Shown: piece after piece, positions 8,684 through 16,095 of the stretch
Layout of the letters: every line of letters begins with the position of its first letter
Numbering within the stretch: position 1 is the first letter of the stretch
NCBI GenBank assembly: GCA_910588855.1
Contig: CAJUSR010000001.1
Location: 230,611 to 294,610 of the forward strand
Origin: an uncultured Kineothrix sp.
GTDB lineage: Bacteria > Bacillota > Clostridia > Lachnospirales > Lachnospiraceae
Length of the DNA: 64,000 bases
Reading direction: 5' to 3'
Translations under genes and position numbers: made by a program
Notes under the pieces: model-generated
Database searches by the model: none
The model's input: the letters and a program-made list of their open reading frames with translations, nothing else
What the model was told of the DNA's origin: nothing

Positions 8684-10075
8684 TTATTCCGCCAAAGCCG
8701 CTTTTATCATAATCGCACACTCAATGCGTTTTCTTTGCAATTCGCAGCCCAGGTCATAGGTATCGTTGATGTTCTTATGGAAATTGTAGGAATTGGCAGC
8801 ACATCCACCGCTGCAATAAAACTTGGCAAAACAGTTTTTGCACTTTTCCTTCGCATAAACATTGCATGTTTTAAACTCATCCCGAATATCGGTGCGCGTA
8901 ATGCCGTCGACCACATTGCCCATCAAAAATTCTTCTTTCCCGACAAACTGATGGCAGGGATATAAATCCCCCCAAGGCGTCACCGCCAGATATTCCGTTC
9001 CGGAGCCGCAGCCCGACAATCTCTTTGCCACACAAGGGCCGCCTTCCAAATCAATCATAAAATGGAAAAAGTTCACCGGTTTCCCCGTTTTCCTCCGCTC
9101 CAGCAAATCCACGGCAAGCTTGTCATACTCCGCAAGCAAAACTTCCAAATCCTCTTCCCGTAACGCATAGTCGTCGGACGGTTTGGCCACTACCGGCTCC
9201 ACAGAAATCTGTTCAAACCCTAAATCTGCCAAATGCGCCACATCCCTGGAAAAATCGAGATTGTTCTTTGTAAAAGTTCCCCTTACATAATAATTCATCT
9301 GCCCACGGCTTTCGGCCAGCTTTTGGAATTTAGGAACAATTTTTTCATAACTGCCCTGCCCGCCCCTATGAGGGCGCATCCTGTCGTTTACCTCTTTCCG
9401 CCCGTCAATGCTTAAAACCACATTGCTCATTTCCTTGTTGACAAATGCCATCACCTCTTCGTCCAGCAAAACACCGTTAGTAGTCAATGTAAATCTGAAC
9501 TTTTTATGAAAAGGCTCTTCCAATCCCCGCCCATATGCTACCAAATCTTTTACCACTTGCCAGTTCATCAACGGCTCCCCACCGAAAAAATCCACTTCCA
9601 GATTCACCCGGTTCCCGGAATTGGCCACAAGGAAATCCAACGCCTTTTTTCCCGTTTCCAGGCTCATCAATGCCCTTCTCCCGTGGTATTCCCCTTCCTC
9701 CGCAAAGCAATATTTGCAGGCAAGGTTGCAGTCATGGGCTACATGCAGGCAAAGCGCCTTTACCACAGTTTCCCTTTTCTTAAAATCCCCGATATAATTC
9801 TCATAAATATCCGGCGCATACAACATCCCCGCCTCTTTCAGCTCAAGGATTTCCTCCACTGCCTCTTTGATTTCCTCCTTATTATAAGGCAGGCACAAGC
9901 TGTCTATCTCCTCTGCCAATATACTGCTGTTTGCAGCGCATCCCTTTTCCAGCAGCTTATCTACCGTTCCTACCAAATCATATACGATATCATCAACTAC
10001 GTGTACCGAACCGCTGTTCACGTCCAGCACAATATTGTATCCGTTATTTTTATACTGATGTACCACTTTATCCAT
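8684..10075 (-). CDS. scfB: SCIFF ranthipeptide maturase, radical SAM/SPASM
   Basis: Radical S-adenosylmethionine enzyme that installs thioether cross-links in the SCIFF peptide. The 463-residue protein begins MDKVVHQYKNNGYNIVLDV, a RiPP-recognition-like N-terminal region, followed by the radical SAM cluster CNLACKYC (Cys 116, 120, 123) and a C-terminal SPASM domain rich in cysteines (CGSG, CHQ, CKNC, YCSGGCAAN, GCEL) binding auxiliary Fe-S clusters. The start at 10075 sits behind AGGAAAGGG; an in-frame ATG 19 codons upstream gives a poor N-terminus. The precursor gene scfA is 450 bases upstream. Its stop is 128 bases from the secDF start with a repeat between. Confidence 0.95.
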   Translation of the reverse strand: MDKVVHQYKNNGYNIVLDVNSGSVHVVDDIVYDLVGTVDKLLEKGCAANSSILAEEIDSLCLPYNKEEIKEAVEEILELKEAGMLYAPDIYENYIGDFKKRETVVKALCLHVAHDCNLACKYCFAEEGEYHGRRALMSLETGKKALDFLVANSGNRVNLEVDFFGGEPLMNWQVVKDLVAYGRGLEEPFHKKFRFTLTTNGVLLDEEVMAFVNKEMSNVVLSIDGRKEVNDRMRPHRGGQGSYEKIVPKFQKLAESRGQMNYYVRGTFTKNNLDFSRDVAHLADLGFEQISVEPVVAKPSDDYALREEDLEVLLAEYDKLAVDLLERRKTGKPVNFFHFMIDLEGGPCVAKRLSGCGSGTEYLAVTPWGDLYPCHQFVGKEEFLMGNVVDGITRTDIRDEFKTCNVYAKEKCKNCFAKFYCSGGCAANSYNFHKNINDTYDLGCELQRKRIECAIMIKAALAE

Positions 10076-10528
10076 CCCTTTCCTGCCGTCGCCGCACCCA
10101 TCCGTATACTCGTCCGGCTTTCCCATATCCAAACCATTTCTTGCCCGGCACTACAGCCAATACATTCCGTTGCATAGCGGCTATTTCCTCTGCACGAAAC
10201 CGGAATCGAGTAGAGATGTTTCTTCCCTACTCGCTGCGCCGGGCACCCGGCAGCTCCTGCTGACATTTTTCCTCTGGGTGCCCGTGTGCATATAATAAGC
10301 AGCGATGCCAATCGCTGCTTACGAAGTCCTTATTTTCTGCCTGTGCCACATTACCGCCAACTCTCCGGCCGGCAACATGTTCCACGATACGTATAACCCC
10401 TGCTTTCGTCCGGTTTTTCGTCACAACTTTAAAGCATTTTGCACTTTATGTACAAAATGCCTCGTATCATGCGCGAACAAACAGTAATATCCCGCGCCGC
10501 CACTCCGCCCTATCGTCTGCCTGCAGCG
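10076..10528. other. Interval between scfA and scfB with several hairpins
   Basis: No supported gene. Visible stems: GCATTTTG / CAAAATGC (10434-10460) followed on the minus strand by TTTAAAG, a plausible partial terminator behind scfA; AAGCAGCGAT / ATCGCTGCTT (10297-10320); and CGGGCACCC / GGGTGCCCG flanking about 10240-10284. It also has modules (10172-10196 and 10204-10216) repeated near 43590 and 52690-52770. The gap is unusually long for this normally compact gene pair. Confidence 0.55.
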
Positions 10529-10672
10529 TTATTTCACTTTTTCGCAGCTCTGATTGCCTACGGTACAAGATGTCTTGCATGCAGACTGGCAGGAAGTCTG
10601 GCATTCGCCACATCCGCCTTTTTTCATGGACTCTTTGTAATCCCTTGTGCTTAATGTCTTTATGTGTTTCAT
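10529..10672 (-). CDS. scfA: SCIFF ranthipeptide precursor (six Cys in forty-five residues)
   Basis: A 47-residue peptide starting MKHIKTLSTRDYKESMKKGG, then the core with six cysteines at positions 21, 24, 28, 32, 36 and 43 (CGECQTSCQSACKTSC and QSC), which matches the SCIFF family almost residue for residue. In Clostridia this peptide is modified by the neighbouring radical SAM enzyme to give thioether bonds and has been linked to signalling; its exact role is unsettled. ATG at 10672 follows AAGGAGG at good spacing, and an extended -10 (TGCTATACT) lies 40-50 bases upstream. A BlaI-type repressor gene lies immediately upstream, which is not part of the usual cluster. Confidence 0.96.
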   Translation of the reverse strand: MKHIKTLSTRDYKESMKKGGCGECQTSCQSACKTSCTVGNQSCEKVK

Positions 10673-10718
10673 CGTAAAGCCTCCTTAATGTTTCATGAAC
10701 TTTTTACAAACTTACAGT

Positions 10719-10727
10719 AGTATAGCA
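10719..10727 (-). promoter_or_regulatory. Extended -10 promoter of scfA
   Basis: On the minus strand TGCTATACT gives an extended -10 element with TATACT at 10719-10724. The -35 region (around TTCCCC) is weak, as is common for extended -10 promoters. It lies downstream of blaI, so scfA need not depend on the repressor's promoter. Confidence 0.5.
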
Positions 10728-10787
10728 TAGTTTGCCCTTAAGGGGAAGAACTTTTTTACAAGATAAGGAATAAGATAAGAAATTAAA

Positions 10788-11204
10788 TCATTTCTTGTCC
10801 ATCAATTCCATCCGTTTCTGCTTAATTACCTTCTCCAATTCATCCAATTCCTTTAGTACATCCGCATCATCCATCCCCTTTAGCATTTCCGCTACAAAAC
10901 TGGCTAAAGTGATTTCCTTGCATTTCTTTCTCAGAAAAAGTTCACAAAGCCTGCTCATCTCAAACTCCATCAGGCTTATGGTAGGCTGGTAACATCTTCC
11001 ATATACATTGCCGCTTTTGGCAAAATCCACAACCTCCAGTACATCTTTTTTCAACATCCTTTTTAAAGTAGTATGCACCGTGGCTAATTTCAATTCTTCA
11101 TTTGCAATTTCGGATGCAATCAACGGTCTTCTGGCATCCCATAAAGTATAAAGGATTTCTACCTCACGCGGAGGCATCTTATAAATGTCAATCTTTTTTT
11201 TCAT
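10788..11204 (-). CDS. BlaI/MecI/CopY-family transcriptional repressor
   Basis: A 138-residue protein with the penicillinase-repressor winged helix: MPPREVEILYTLWDARRPL, then SEIANEELKLATVHTTLKRMLKKD as the helix-turn-helix and a beta wing, followed by a helical dimerisation tail. BlaI-family proteins bind dyads as dimers and are usually inactivated by a BlaR/MecR membrane protease; no such partner is nearby. Two 20-bp dyads of form AGTGT-N10-ACT lie upstream at 11247-11266 and 11351-11370, suggesting autoregulation. It sits between TIGR04086 and scfA, two genes normally adjacent in Clostridia, so it is either an insertion or a local regulator of the SCIFF locus. Confidence 0.88.
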   Translation of the reverse strand: MKKKIDIYKMPPREVEILYTLWDARRPLIASEIANEELKLATVHTTLKRMLKKDVLEVVDFAKSGNVYGRCYQPTISLMEFEMSRLCELFLRKKCKEITLASFVAEMLKGMDDADVLKELDELEKVIKQKRMELMDKK

Positions 11205-11246
11205 AATGTATCATTCCCTTTTTATCCAATTAATCTAATCCGTTAT

Positions 11247-11266
11247 AGTGTCTATATGTGAATACT
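11247..11266. promoter_or_regulatory. Operator-like dyad 1 upstream of the BlaI-type gene
   Basis: AGTGTCTATATGTGAATACT, an imperfect inverted repeat of the same length and layout as the 11351 dyad, 43 bases before the repressor start. Confidence 0.4.
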
Positions 11267-11350
11267 GCAATTATATTTATTTTACATGCTCCACATACTC
11301 AAAACAAGTGGTAATCATAAAAAAAATAATCTTTCTTCCAAAGTTTTAAT

Positions 11351-11370
11351 AGTGTTTATATACAAACACT
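11351..11370. promoter_or_regulatory. Operator-like dyad 2 upstream of the BlaI-type gene
   Basis: AGTGTTTATATACAAACACT has perfect 7-bp arms around a 6-base centre, the size expected for a BlaI-family dimer. It lies in an AT-rich gene-free interval (11205-11581). Confidence 0.5.
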
Positions 11371-11581
11371 GTTGTTGAAAGGGATTTGAGCTAATATTTT
11401 TTTAAGGAAAAAATGTGAAAACTGTTTTTTATATTATCCACATCTCCTAATTTTTTACGTTGCTAAAGAACAACGTTTATTTGTAAATATAATAATATGT
11501 ACAACAAAAATATGCAAGTCTTTTTCTCATAAGATTCTTTTCCTATGTATTTTACCCATTTTTATCTATTTTAATCTGAGG

Positions 11582-11641
11582 ATTCGAGCATCAAAAGTTC
11601 TGTCCGACAGCGCCGCTTGGCAGAACTTTTGACACCCGAAT
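11582..11641. repeat. Miniature fold-back element, family 2, internally deleted copy
   Basis: A 60-bp element whose ends (ATTCGAG... and ...CACCCGAAT) and GCGCCGCTTGGCAG segment match the terminal repeats of the family-2 elements at 32841 and 52816, but with the centre missing, leaving a near-perfect hairpin. It is followed by CCTATCAGGTAAAAA, resembling the right flank of the full copies. It may now act as a terminator behind TIGR04086. Confidence 0.65.
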
Positions 11642-11685
11642 CCTATCAGGTAAAAAGCAGCCCTGCCGCACTATCGCCGTTCCAT

Positions 11686-12108
11686 CTACTTGGAAACCAT
11701 GCCGCCCAGCATCCCGCTTCCGGCGCACAGACCAAAAACAGTGGCAAAATTCGTCGCCACATCTGCAATGCTCCTGTTTACCGCCAATGAAACCATTGCC
11801 AGCACCGCAAAATACATCACGCCCATCCAAAGCCCCCACAAAAATTTCCGGCTTTCCGCCCTTTTCCCCACAATAAGGCCTGCCAAAAAAGTAACCGCTA
11901 TGTAAATCGCAATGATGCCAATATTCACTACATTCTCCTGCAGACTGAACCGGTACAGCAGCAAGGCAAGCAATAGCAATAGCCCCGCTGTCAGCACATA
12001 GGAAAAAAGCAGGCATTTCATCATAAAAAGGATTCCTTCCCCGCTGAACATGTTGCCCATCCTGGATTCCTCCTTGTTCCTCGTCCTCATTTTCCCCATT
12101 TTCTCCAT
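11686..12108 (-). CDS. TIGR04086-family membrane protein
   Basis: A 140-residue integral membrane protein with four predicted helices (about residues 28-52, 60-80, 88-108 and 116-137) and no catalytic motif. The family is defined by its place beside scfA and yajC in Clostridia; its function is unknown. Start MEKMGKMRTRN has a good AAGGAG site. Here it is separated from scfA by the BlaI-type gene and a fold-back repeat, and yajC is not present upstream; instead a divergent CNNM gene follows. Confidence 0.82.
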   Translation of the reverse strand: MEKMGKMRTRNKEESRMGNMFSGEGILFMMKCLLFSYVLTAGLLLLLALLLYRFSLQENVVNIGIIAIYIAVTFLAGLIVGKRAESRKFLWGLWMGVMYFAVLAMVSLAVNRSIADVATNFATVFGLCAGSGMLGGMVSK

Positions 12109-12188
12109 AGTAATCTCCTTCCGGTATTTCTATCTTCTTAAATATATATTCCGCTCCCACCTGTAACTTGCCTGAATTATGAATTATC

Positions 12189-12217
12189 TTGACACCTACC
12201 AAGCTATATTGTAATAT
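12189..12217 (+). promoter_or_regulatory. Sigma-A promoter of the CNNM-family gene
   Basis: TTGACA (12189-12194), 17-base spacer, TAATAT (12212-12217): a near-consensus promoter about 70 bases before the TTG start. Confidence 0.7.
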
Positions 12218-12285
12218 TTGATACAAACGGAAACGGCTTTGCCGATGCCTGTAAATGAATTTATTACATAAGGAGTGATTGAATT

Positions 12286-13656
12286 TTGGATACCACTGGT
12301 GTCATACAACTGATTGTTATTTTTGTTTTAATCGGTCTGTCCGCATTTTTTTCATCTGCGGAAACCGCTTTTACTACCGTAAACCGGGTTCGTATGAAAG
12401 CGCTCGCCGACGAAGGAAATTCCCGGGCTGCTGCGGCTCTGACTGTTTTGGACAATTACAGCAAAATGTTAAGTACTATTCTAATCGGCAATAATATCGT
12501 TAATCTGACGGCATCTTCCTTGACTACAATTCTTGCGACAAAAGCATTCGGAAGCTATGCGGTGGGGATTGCAACCGGTATCCTTACCCTTGCCATTCTT
12601 ATTTTCGGGGAAATTATCCCGAAAAATACTGCCATGCTTTATTCGGACAAAATTTCCCTGATATACGCCAAAATTATACTGTTGCTTATGAGGCTATTTA
12701 CGCCGGTCGTAATTATTATTGATAAAATGTCGTCAGGTATATCCAAATTGCTTCATATTGATATGAACAAAAAAGGGAGCCTGATGACAGAAAACGAACT
12801 TAAGACCTATGTGGATGTAAGCCACGAAGACGGTGTCATCGAGTCCGAGGAGCGGGAAATCATTTACAACGTATTTGACTTCAGCGATGCGGTGGCAAAA
12901 GATATTATGATTCCCCGTATCGACATGGTAAGTGTTGGCTTGGATGCTGGATATGACGAAGTCCTTGCCGTTTTTAAAGATTATATGTATACCCGCCTCC
13001 CTGTCTATGAAGGAGATAAAGACAATATCGTAGGCCTTATCAATATTAAGGATTTTATCCTTTTATCCGGCGGCGAAGGTTTCCAAGTCAAAGATATCTT
13101 ACGGGAAGCCCACTATACTTACGAATATAAAAAGACCGCTGATTTGATGATTGAAATGAGGGAAATCACTGCCAATGTAGCGTTCGTCCTGAACGAATAC
13201 GGTGTAACTGTCGGCATGATTACATTGGAAGATTTATTGGAAGAAATCGTAGGGGAAATCAGGGATGAATACGATGCAGACGAAGAAGAACTGATTCAGC
13301 AGATTGACGAATATTCTTACCTTGTAGAAGGAGGCATGAAACTGGATGATATCAACGATGTCCTGGATACCACTTTTGACTCCGATGATTACGACTCCAT
13401 AGGCGGGCTGATTATCGAACACTTAGACCGCCTTCCGGAAGCAGAAGAAACCATTGTTACCGAGGATGGCATCACTTTACAAGTTATGGAAATCAGCCAA
13501 AACCGTATCAAAAAAGTAAAAATGATTTTGCCCGAAGACACCTCTGAGTCCGAGGAAGACGGAAATGCCCCAGCAACGGAAAGCGAAAAAGAAGAAGCCG
13601 CTTCCCTTACAATTTCCGAAGCACAGGGCGCAACCGGTGAATCCGCCGGCTCATAA
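12286..13656 (+). CDS. CNNM/HlyC-CorC-family membrane protein with CBS pair
   Basis: A 456-residue transporter-like protein proposed for divalent cation (Mg2+/Co2+) homeostasis. It has an N-terminal DUF21 domain with four membrane helices (VIFVLIGLSAFFSSAETAFT; GEIIPKNTA motif), two CBS domains (about residues 200-320) and a C-terminal CorC_HlyC domain (about 335-415), then an acidic low-complexity tail. The start is TTG at 12286: an in-frame stop lies just upstream at 12280 and AGGAGTG sits nine bases before, so no ATG is available. It has its own strong promoter and is one of few plus-strand genes here. Confidence 0.9.
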   Translation: MDTTGVIQLIVIFVLIGLSAFFSSAETAFTTVNRVRMKALADEGNSRAAAALTVLDNYSKMLSTILIGNNIVNLTASSLTTILATKAFGSYAVGIATGILTLAILIFGEIIPKNTAMLYSDKISLIYAKIILLLMRLFTPVVIIIDKMSSGISKLLHIDMNKKGSLMTENELKTYVDVSHEDGVIESEEREIIYNVFDFSDAVAKDIMIPRIDMVSVGLDAGYDEVLAVFKDYMYTRLPVYEGDKDNIVGLINIKDFILLSGGEGFQVKDILREAHYTYEYKKTADLMIEMREITANVAFVLNEYGVTVGMITLEDLLEEIVGEIRDEYDADEEELIQQIDEYSYLVEGGMKLDDINDVLDTTFDSDDYDSIGGLIIEHLDRLPEAEETIVTEDGITLQVMEISQNRIKKVKMILPEDTSESEEDGNAPATESEKEEAASLTISEAQGATGESAGS

Positions 13657-13739
13657 GGGGCAGCGGCATACTTCCCGGAGGACTTTTTTAGTGCCGCTTG
13701 ACAGTCTTTTTGACACTTTAACTTTATATTATGTCAATA

Positions 13740-14387
13740 TTATATCAATTCCAGAATATCCAAAGGGTCATCGGCAAATATTTTGCCGCCGGCCCTTTCC
13801 TGTTCTTCCCTTGTCCGGAACCCCCAACTTACCGCAATACAGTCCATGCCCGTATTTTCCGCAGTGGCTATATCTACTTCAGAATCCCCCACATACACCG
13901 CCTTTTCCCGGCTGCTTCCTAATTCTTTTAGCGCCTCCAATACCGTATCCGGAGCCGGTTTTTTGCGAATCCCTTCTTTTTCCCCTATAGCTACCGGAAT
14001 ATAACCCTCAAAATAAAGCTTTTTCAATTCCTGTACTGCCCCATAAAACTTGTTGGAAACAATCGCCATCTTATATCCTTTTTTCTTTAATTCCTCCAGC
14101 AGCTCCATAATATGAGGGTACGGAGCCGTTTTATCGTTGCAATGGATTTTGTAATGCTCTTTAAAGTCCGTAAACACCTGGGCAAATTTCGGATTTTCTT
14201 CCCCGTCCGGCACCGCTAACTCCATGAGCCGCTTCACACCATTGCCCACAAAAGCCTGCACTTCCTCCAAAGACCGTTTGGGCATCCCGCCCTTTTCCAA
14301 CGCATAATTCACACTATCTTTCAAATCTTCCAACGTATCTAACAAAGTACCGTCCAAATCAAAGACTACCGTTTCATACTTTCTCAT
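13740..14387 (-). CDS. HAD-family hydrolase, phosphoglycolate-phosphatase-like
   Basis: A 215-residue Mg2+-dependent phosphatase of HAD subfamily IA. Motif I is VVFDLDGTLLDT (nucleophile Asp in residues 9-13), motif II IVSNK, the conserved Lys in KKPAPD, and motif IV VYVGDSEVDIATA. The cap domain is helical (C1 type), as in Gph/PpaX enzymes, whose substrates include phosphoglycolate and pyrophosphate; the substrate cannot be chosen from sequence. It is convergent with the CNNM gene and preceded by an 11-bp tandem array that lies just in front of its start. Confidence 0.88.
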   Translation of the reverse strand: MRKYETVVFDLDGTLLDTLEDLKDSVNYALEKGGMPKRSLEEVQAFVGNGVKRLMELAVPDGEENPKFAQVFTDFKEHYKIHCNDKTAPYPHIMELLEELKKKGYKMAIVSNKFYGAVQELKKLYFEGYIPVAIGEKEGIRKKPAPDTVLEALKELGSSREKAVYVGDSEVDIATAENTGMDCIAVSWGFRTREEQERAGGKIFADDPLDILELI

Positions 14388-14409
14388 AACTGCCTTTTCT
14401 CCTCTTCTA

Positions 14410-14595
14410 TCTCATTCCTATCCCGTTCCTATCTCATTCCTATCAGTTCCTATCTCCTTCCTATCCCATTCCTATCTCATTCCTATCCCATTCCTATCTC
14501 ATTCCTATCTCATTCCTATCCCATTCCTATCCCATTCCTATCCCATTCCTATCTCATTCCTATCCCATTCCTATCCCATTCCTATCTCATTCCCA
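14410..14595. repeat. 11-bp tandem array (TCYCATTCCTA), 17 units
   Basis: Seventeen consecutive units of TCYCATTCCTA, sixteen of 11 bp and one of 10 bp. They alternate between TCTCATTCCTA and TCCCATTCCTA with a few variants at the left end and a TCTCATTCCCA last unit. It begins 22 bases upstream of the HAD gene start, so it is in that gene's promoter or leader region. No coding potential. Confidence 0.95.
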
Positions 14596-14700
14596 ATCCA
14601 GGCTTCCCTACATCTTTAACTTATCAAAAGAAGTATAGCACCAAGGAAAACATTCTGTCCATACTATACCAGCAAATTGCTTTTGCAGGCTGCGCTGGCA

Positions 14701-14770
14701 CAGGATTTGATTTTGCAGCCATTTCATCCGTAAGGCCCGATTTTCAGCTTAACCGGAAAATCAAATCCTG
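14701..14770. repeat. 14-bp perfect inverted repeat with 42-bp loop
   Basis: CAGGATTTGATTTT (14701-14714) and AAAATCAAATCCTG (14757-14770) are perfectly complementary. It is in the intergenic space between the HAD gene and the next plus-strand operon. No adjacent U-run on either strand, so it is not a standard terminator. Confidence 0.6.
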
Positions 14771-14829
14771 CACCGGCGGAATGTTTGTCAACAGTGCGGC
14801 ACATGAAAACTGATTTCCCCGATTTCTCA

Positions 14830-14858
14830 TTGAAAAACTAAAAAAAGAATGATAGAAT
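14830..14858 (+). promoter_or_regulatory. Sigma-A promoter for 14895-16071
   Basis: TTGAAA (14830-14835), 17 bases, TAGAAT (14853-14858), 36 bases before the ATG. Confidence 0.65.
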
Positions 14859-14894
14859 AGAGAAAATAAATTACTACCACTAAGGACAAAAACG

Positions 14895-15476
14895 ATGAAA
14901 CTGATAAAACGTATTTTCTATATTATTTTTGGTCTTTTAATTGCCAGTGCGGTTTCGCTTGTTGGCTTAATACTTTATTCCGAATACAGTGGACGCCAGT
15001 TATGGAAAAGCTTTGGGGAGGAAACAGCGGATGCCGGTTTCCCGGAAGAGGGATCCCGGCTTGCCTATGACGAAAACGGTAATTTGGCAGAATTGCCCGG
15101 TTCTTCCCAGCCTATAGCCACGGAAGCCGCAGCCCAAAGCGATTTTTCTACCGGGAATCCGGAAAACAATATTTCTGCAGACGGCACAGATGTCTCCAAT
15201 ATGGGAACTACCAATGTGGATATTTCGGGGGAGGATGTTTCCAATACCGATACTACCGTGGAAAATCCCGGGCAAGAAACCGCTCCTGCGGAAGAAGACT
15301 ACACCGGCAGCCAAATTGAACAGCTTTATATTATGGACATGGGATCGGCTCTTTTCCATCTCCCGGATTGCCCCTATGCCTCAAATATCGCAGTGGACAA
15401 ACGGGCCGAACGCTCCACCACCAGCGAGAAAATCTTGAATGCCGGTTATAAGCCCTGCACTAACTGCAATCCATAA
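14895..15476 (+). CDS. Membrane-anchored protein with C-terminal Cys-rich Ada-like motif
   Basis: A 193-residue protein of unknown function. One N-terminal membrane helix (about residues 8-28, FYIIFGLLIASAVSLVGLIL) is followed by a long Ser/Thr/Asp/Asn-rich disordered linker, then a compact end domain with FHLPDCPYASNI and, near the terminus, GYKPCTNCNP. This Cys spacing (C-x-n-C-x2-C with the GYxPC box) recalls the small metal-binding domain seen in Ada and in several secreted nucleases and cell-wall proteins; metal binding is inferred. The end domain would lie outside the cell. RBS AAGGA before ATG. It precedes an amidase gene by 64 bases, so a cell-wall link is plausible. Confidence 0.6.
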   Translation: MKLIKRIFYIIFGLLIASAVSLVGLILYSEYSGRQLWKSFGEETADAGFPEEGSRLAYDENGNLAELPGSSQPIATEAAAQSDFSTGNPENNISADGTDVSNMGTTNVDISGEDVSNTDTTVENPGQETAPAEEDYTGSQIEQLYIMDMGSALFHLPDCPYASNIAVDKRAERSTTSEKILNAGYKPCTNCNP

Positions 15477-15540
15477 CGGTACTGCTCACAAATTACCTAT
15501 TTTAGCATAAGATAAAATAAGTAAATCTGGAGCGATTCCT

Positions 15541-16071
15541 ATGGCATATACTATTGTTTTGGATGCCGGGCATGGCGGAGCCAACCCTGGCGCCACATAC
15601 AACGGACGGCAGGAAAAAACGGATGCCCTCAACCTTACGCTGGCAGTAGGGAAGTTGTTGGAAAATGCAGGGGTAAACGTCGTTTATACCCGAACAAGCG
15701 ATATTTATGACAGCCCGGCCCGAAAGGCGGAAAAGGCAAATGAGTCCGGCGCAGACTATTTTGTATCTATCCACCGCAATTCCAGCGTCTATCCAAACCA
15801 GTATACAGGGATAGAAACCCTTGTGTACAACCGTAATGGAGCGGCAGCCCGCATGGCAGAAAATATCAACGAAAATTTGCAAGCCCTCGGCTTTGTGAAT
15901 CATGGGGTAAATGAAAGAACCAATTTAGTCGTGCTAAACCGCACACAAATGCCTGCTTTATTGATAGAAGCGGCATTTATCAACAATGACAGCGACAATG
16001 CTTTATTCGACAGTCGCTTTAATGAAATGGCGCAAGCCATTGCAGACGGAATTTTAGACAGCTTGCCATAG
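15541..16071 (+). CDS. N-acetylmuramoyl-L-alanine amidase, Amidase_3 family, catalytic domain only
   Basis: Zinc-dependent amidase cleaving between MurNAc and the stem peptide. The 176-residue protein is just the catalytic domain: LDAGHGG (zinc His near residue 11), the Glu in RQEKTDALNLTLA (near 26), SIHRNSS (zinc His near 80), and LLIEAAFINN with the catalytic Glu near 143. No signal peptide or cell-wall-binding module is visible, so it is either exported by a non-classical route, acts on internal or prophage-lysis targets, or is held by its neighbour. ATG follows GGAGCGATTCCT. The stop codon lies inside the loop of the downstream terminator. Confidence 0.9.
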   Translation: MAYTIVLDAGHGGANPGATYNGRQEKTDALNLTLAVGKLLENAGVNVVYTRTSDIYDSPARKAEKANESGADYFVSIHRNSSVYPNQYTGIETLVYNRNGAAARMAENINENLQALGFVNHGVNERTNLVVLNRTQMPALLIEAAFINNDSDNALFDSRFNEMAQAIADGILDSLP

Positions 16072-16095
16072 ATTATGGCAAGCTGTTTTGTTTTT
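16059..16095 (+). terminator. Terminator embracing the amidase stop codon
   Basis: Stem CAGCTTGCCA (16059-16068) / TGGCAAGCTG (16076-16085) followed by TTTTGTTTTT. The TAG stop is in the 7-base loop, so the last codons of the gene form one arm. Confidence 0.9.

Noticed and set aside
11591..12226. Long minus-strand frame over the TIGR04086 gene
   Set aside because: It is an out-of-frame shadow; the 11686-12108 frame has a proper RBS and membrane helices of a known family.
14410..14595. CRISPR array
   Set aside because: Units are 11 bp with no spacers between them; it is a simple tandem repeat.
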